Part shown: positions 4,543-7,575 of the stretch, in pieces
How the letters are laid out: every line of letters starts with the position of its first letter
Position numbering within the stretch: the first letter of the stretch is position 1
From: an uncultured Chloroflexota bacterium
Lineage (GTDB): Bacteria > Chloroflexota > Anaerolineae > Anaerolineales > Villigracilaceae
Direction of reading: 5' to 3'
DNA length: 7,575 bases
Assembly (NCBI GenBank): GCA_903837815.1
Contig: CAILWD010000182.1
Coordinates: 1 to 7,575, forward strand
Made by a program: the position numbers and the translations under genes
Notes under the pieces: generated by a model
The model's database searches: none
Told to the model about the DNA's origin: nothing
Seen by the model: only the letters and a program-made list of their open reading frames with translations

Positions 4543-6531
4543 ATGCTTACACTCGTTGAGAAGGTCTTGTTCGTTATTGCGACACTTGCATCGTTGTACT
4601 TCACCTGGCGCGGCTTTGCCCGCATCATGGGTCACATCAACAGCGGACACGGGAAGATAGACTGGTCGCTGGCTCTGAAACGGGTCTGGGAACTCATCCT
4701 CAAAGTGGGATTGTTCCAGCCCGTTTTTCGTTTCCGCCTGTGGACGAGCATTTTGCACGGACTGGTCGGCTGGGGATTTCTCTCCTTTCTGCTAATCAAC
4801 CTCGGCGATTTGATTTACGCCTTCACCAATTTCAAACTCCTGGATAACACAGGCTTGTTTGGCGAACTGTATCGGCTGCTGGCAGATATTGTCAACGTGC
4901 TGATTATTGTCGGCATCGTTGCGCTGGCAATCCGCCGCTTCGTTTTGCGACCTGCCACCCTGACCACACGCGACACGACTCTGCTAAATCCCAAGGCGCG
5001 GTTTGGCATCCTGCGCGATTCGGCGATTGTAGCGACGTTTATCTTCATCCATAATTTGATGCGCTTCCTGGGCGAATCTTTCTCGCTGGCTTTGGCGGGT
5101 CACGCTGACAGTTGGCAGCCAAGCATCTCGGCTGTGTCCCAGCTTTGGACGGGGATGAATCCCACCGCGCTGGTCGTGGGCGAACACGCGGCATTCTGGC
5201 TATCCATCGGCGCAGTCGTCGCATTCCTTCCCTATTTCCCGTACTCGAAACATATTCACGTTTTCTTCGCTCCGATTAATTTTGCGGTGAAGCCTGTGCG
5301 GAAATCCATCGGGCAGTTGAGCTACATCAACCTCGAAGACCAGAGCATCGAGCAGTTTGGCGCGGCAAAGATGAAAGACCTCGGCTGGGAGCAAATCATG
5401 GACAGTTACGCCTGTATCATGTGCTTCCGCTGTCAGGAGGTCTGCCCCGAATACAACACGGGCAAACTGCTTTCGCCCGCCGCGCTGGAAATCAATAAGC
5501 GCTACCACTTCAACGGCGGCGGCACGACGGACGTGGCGATGACCGAGTTGATTTCGGAAGAAGCGGTTTGGGCTTGCACAAGTTGCGGCGCGTGCGTGGA
5601 CATTTGCCCCGTGGGCAACGAACCCATGCGCGATATTTTGGACATCCGCCGCAACCTTTCGATGATGGAAAGTTCCTTCCCCAAGCAATTGGAATCTGCC
5701 TTCAAGGGCATGGAACGCAACATGAACCCGTGGAATGTGTCGCAGGCTGACCGCATGAAGTGGGCGGCTGGGTTGAACGTGCCGACCATCGAGCAAAACC
5801 CTGAACCTGAGATTTTGTGGTGGGTTGGCTGCGCTCCCGCAACCGATGTCCGCGCACAGAAGACGGCGCAAGCCTTTGCCAAGATTTTGAACGCGGCGGG
5901 AGTCAGCTTTGCGGTGCTTGGCAAGAACGAAGCCTGCACAGGCGACTCGGCGCGGCGGGCTGGGCGCGAAGACATCTTCTTCGGGCTGGCAACCCAGAAC
6001 GTGGAAATTTTGAATGAGGTCGCGCCGAAGCGAATCGTGACGGCCTGTCCGCACTGTTTGCACACGCTCAAAAACGAATACCCTGCCTTTGGCGGAAACT
6101 ACGAAGTCATTCATCACACACAGTTTATTAATGAACTCGTTGGCGCAGGAAAAATCCAATTACAAGTTACGAGTGATGAGTTGAAAGTAACCTTCCACGA
6201 CCCGTGTTATCTGGGGCGACATAATCAAATGTTCGACGCTCCACGCACAACTTTGAAGTCCGCTGGTGCGTTGACGATCGAAATGCCACGCAACGAAGCG
6301 AAGGCTTTCTGCTGTGGCGCGGGCGGCGCTCAAATGTGGAAGGAAGAAGAGAACGGAACGGCGCGGGTTAACGAAGCGCGTTTTGCCGAAGCCAAATCCA
6401 CTGGAGCGGATACGGTTGCGGTGGGATGTCCATTCTGCCTGACGATGATGAACGATGCCACCAAGGCAGACGGCGGCAATATCCAGGTCAAGGATGTGGC
6501 AGAGATTGTGGCAGAGAGAATGAAGAGTTAG
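4543..6531 (+). CDS. Membrane-anchored HdrD-like Fe-S reductase (probable ETF:menaquinone oxidoreductase, EtfD/FadF/EMO type)
   Basis: This is a 662-residue fusion. The N-terminal NarI/HdrE-like membrane part has hydrophobic segments near 5-22, 67-92, 115-134, 158-175 and 211-232. Candidate haem b histidines are His72, His170, His215, His237 and His239. The soluble part has two ferredoxin-type [4Fe-4S] motifs: C291-x2-C294-x2-C297-x3-C301P and C345-x2-C348-x2-C351-x3-C355P. Two HdrD-type cysteine-rich domains follow. The first has Cys430, Cys465, Cys502 and Cys505, with CTGD (465-468) in place of CCG. The second is canonical, with HDPC (552-555), Cys590-Cys591-Gly and Cys629/Cys632. Family members with this layout, such as mycobacterial EtfD and Bacillus FadF, pass electrons from electron-transfer flavoprotein to menaquinone during acyl-CoA oxidation at the inner membrane face. 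No etfAB or acyl-CoA dehydrogenase genes lie in this window, so the partner is inferred from architecture. It appears to be transcribed alone. The start is supported by GGGAG 5 nt upstream. Confidence 0.9.
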   Translation: MLTLVEKVLFVIATLASLYFTWRGFARIMGHINSGHGKIDWSLALKRVWELILKVGLFQPVFRFRLWTSILHGLVGWGFLSFLLINLGDLIYAFTNFKLLDNTGLFGELYRLLADIVNVLIIVGIVALAIRRFVLRPATLTTRDTTLLNPKARFGILRDSAIVATFIFIHNLMRFLGESFSLALAGHADSWQPSISAVSQLWTGMNPTALVVGEHAAFWLSIGAVVAFLPYFPYSKHIHVFFAPINFAVKPVRKSIGQLSYINLEDQSIEQFGAAKMKDLGWEQIMDSYACIMCFRCQEVCPEYNTGKLLSPAALEINKRYHFNGGGTTDVAMTELISEEAVWACTSCGACVDICPVGNEPMRDILDIRRNLSMMESSFPKQLESAFKGMERNMNPWNVSQADRMKWAAGLNVPTIEQNPEPEILWWVGCAPATDVRAQKTAQAFAKILNAAGVSFAVLGKNEACTGDSARRAGREDIFFGLATQNVEILNEVAPKRIVTACPHCLHTLKNEYPAFGGNYEVIHHTQFINELVGAGKIQLQVTSDELKVTFHDPCYLGRHNQMFDAPRTTLKSAGALTIEMPRNEAKAFCCGAGGAQMWKEEENGTARVNEARFAEAKSTGADTVAVGCPFCLTMMNDATKADGGNIQVKDVAEIVAERMKS

Positions 6532-6548
6532 TAATTAACAGGCAGTTA

Positions 6549-6592
6549 GCAGAACGTCCCGAAGGTTTCTTTGTGCCTTCGGGACGTTCTGC
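6549..6592. repeat. Perfect 17-bp-stem hairpin between convergent genes (possible bidirectional terminator)
   Basis: Arm 6549-6565 (GCAGAACGTCCCGAAGG) and arm 6576-6592 are exact reverse complements around a 10-nt loop. The hairpin lies 17 nt after the Fe-S reductase stop and 60 nt beyond the stop of the minus-strand gene. Neither side has an adjacent T-run, so it is not a classical intrinsic terminator in either direction. The stem is very stable and sits between convergent genes. It could block read-through, protect mRNA 3' ends, or be one copy of a dispersed palindromic repeat. Confidence 0.8.
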
Positions 6593-6652
6593 GTAAAATG
6601 GGAGTTGTTGTTCTTGTGGTTTTTTCAGATAACTCATTAATGATCTGACTCG

Positions 6653-7575
6653 CTATTTGATCAACCCCAGCCGCTTCCCTGCCTCGCCAACGACGTCCAT
6701 TGCGCGTTCGATCTCGTCGGATTCATGCGCGGCTGTGACAGTGGCTCGCAGACGGGCAAGTCCCTCCTGCACGGCGGGAGAAACCACTGGCAGGACAAAG
6801 ACATCATTGTGCTGGCATTCGCGGGTCATGGCAAACGCCATGTCGTCTTCGCCGCACAGCACGGGGACAATTGCGGTCTCGGTCAAGAGCGTATCGAAGC
6901 CCCTGCTCTTCAATCCGCCGATGAATTGCTTTGTATTTTCGTTCAACTTTTGAATACGCCAGGGCTCGTCCAGAATTACCTTGAAGGCTTCGTTGGCGGC
7001 GGCGGCTTGCGCGGGCGGCAGAGCGGCAGAGAAAATATAGGCGCGGCTGGCGTGGCGCAGGTAGGTGATGATTTCCTTCTTCGCGGCGACGTACCCGCCC
7101 ACCGAGGGGATGGTCTTGCTCAGGGTTCCCATCTTGAGGTCGATGACGCCGTACATATCGAAGTGTTCTTCGACCCCTGTGCCTTTTTCGCCCAGCACAC
7201 CGACAGAGTGCGCTTCGTCGATCATCAACCAGGCGTTGTATTTCTTGCATAGTTCGACCATCTTCGGCAGGTCGATGATGTCGCCATCCATGCTGAAGAC
7301 TGAATCTGCGATGACGAGTTTGGCAACTTCGGCGGGAGCATTCTTGAGCAAATTTTCGAGGTGCGCCATATCGTTGTGGCGGAAGCGGCGGAATTCCGCG
7401 CCCGACATGAGGCAGCCATCCACAATCGAAGCGTGGTTGATTTTGTCCGAGAAGACGTAGTCGCCGCGCCCCATCATGGTGGAGACAACGGTCAGGTTGG
7501 TGGCATAGCCCGAAGTGTAGGTGATGGCGGATTCGGCGTGCTTGAAGTTCGCAATCGTCTCTTCGAGTTCGGTGT
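6653..7575 (-). CDS. PLP-dependent alpha-oxoamine synthase (AONS/KBL/SPT family), 5' end outside window
   Basis: 306 C-terminal residues are visible, ending GLIK then TAG at 6655-6653. The reading frame is open to the right window edge; the ATG near 7477 is internal, because conserved family sequence (TELEETIANFKHAESAI, then SGYATNL) continues upstream. In visible numbering, NHASIVDG (46-53) carries the PLP-stacking histidine His47. DEAHSVGVLG (119-128) carries Asp119 and His122. GTLSKTIPSVGG (149-160) carries the Schiff-base lysine Lys153. The C-terminal RLRATVTAAHE (275-285) is also typical. These enzymes condense an amino acid with an acyl-CoA and release CO2: 8-amino-7-oxononanoate synthase, glycine C-acetyltransferase or serine palmitoyltransferase. 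The GTLSKT-x2-SVGG form looks closer to the palmitoyltransferase-like branch than to BioF or Kbl (usually GTxGKA), but the substrate is not settled. It is convergent with the Fe-S reductase gene. Confidence 0.9.
   Translation of the reverse strand, partial: TELEETIANFKHAESAITYTSGYATNLTVVSTMMGRGDYVFSDKINHASIVDGCLMSGAEFRRFRHNDMAHLENLLKNAPAEVAKLVIADSVFSMDGDIIDLPKMVELCKKYNAWLMIDEAHSVGVLGEKGTGVEEHFDMYGVIDLKMGTLSKTIPSVGGYVAAKKEIITYLRHASRAYIFSAALPPAQAAAANEAFKVILDEPWRIQKLNENTKQFIGGLKSRGFDTLLTETAIVPVLCGEDDMAFAMTRECQHNDVFVLPVVSPAVQEGLARLRATVTAAHESDEIERAMDVVGEAGKRLGLIK

Noticed and set aside
5200..6159. 319-codon antisense open frame opposite the Fe-S reductase
   Set aside because: The plus strand here encodes all the iron-sulfur motifs. 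The antisense product has no coherent domain and no ribosome site that supports it.
6549..6592. CRISPR repeat or LexA-type operator reading of the palindrome
   Set aside because: It is a single copy with no spacer-repeat pattern, and the arms do not fit a known SOS box. No CRISPR array, tRNA or rRNA was seen anywhere in the window.
6725..7252. Plus-strand open frame opposite the oxoamine synthase
   Set aside because: It overlaps the catalytic lysine and DEAH regions of a clear PLP enzyme on the minus strand and shows no family motif.

Overview
The window is about 7.6 kb of compact bacterial DNA. GC content is roughly 55-60% over most of it and about 45% in the first 260 bases. The gene set is an ETF:menaquinone-oxidoreductase-like Fe-S protein, a divergent TyrA-like dehydrogenase, cytosolic diguanylate cyclases and an alpha-oxoamine synthase. 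Together with short TANNNT promoters and apparently leaderless genes, this would suit a Chloroflexota (Anaerolineae-like) genome. That assignment is inferred from general gene character and was not tested by any search.

Layout, left to right. (1) Minus strand, 1-888: the 5' end of a gene for an Mrr-type methylated-DNA restriction endonuclease, cut by the window edge, preceded by a complete O6-alkylguanine-DNA alkyltransferase gene (ogt). (2) 889-1125: a divergent promoter region holding a two-tier 64-bp inverted repeat. (3) Plus strand, 1126-4441: a TyrA-like dehydrogenase, a small GIY-YIG nuclease-like protein, then two tandem paralogous PAS-GGDEF diguanylate cyclases. Each cyclase has a -10 box exactly 6 nt before its ATG, and the block ends in a textbook Rho-independent terminator. 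(4) Plus strand, 4543-6531: a 662-residue membrane-anchored HdrD-like Fe-S reductase of the EtfD/FadF/EMO type. (5) 6532-6652: a convergent intergenic region with a perfect 17-bp-stem hairpin. (6) Minus strand, 6653-7575: a PLP-dependent alpha-oxoamine synthase, cut by the right edge.

The genes look like a run of small separate transcription units, not one pathway. Mrr and Ogt both deal with alkylated or methylated DNA, but each appears to have its own promoter. The two cyclases share nearly identical linkers and catalytic domains, while their sensor domains have diverged, so they probably report different inputs to one c-di-GMP pool. The Fe-S protein probably passes electrons from electron-transfer flavoprotein to quinone during acyl-CoA oxidation. 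No wholly new multi-gene system is evident. The points most worth a second look are the TyrA homologue that has lost its usual catalytic and substrate-binding histidines, the duplicated leaderless cyclases, and the two long inverted repeats.
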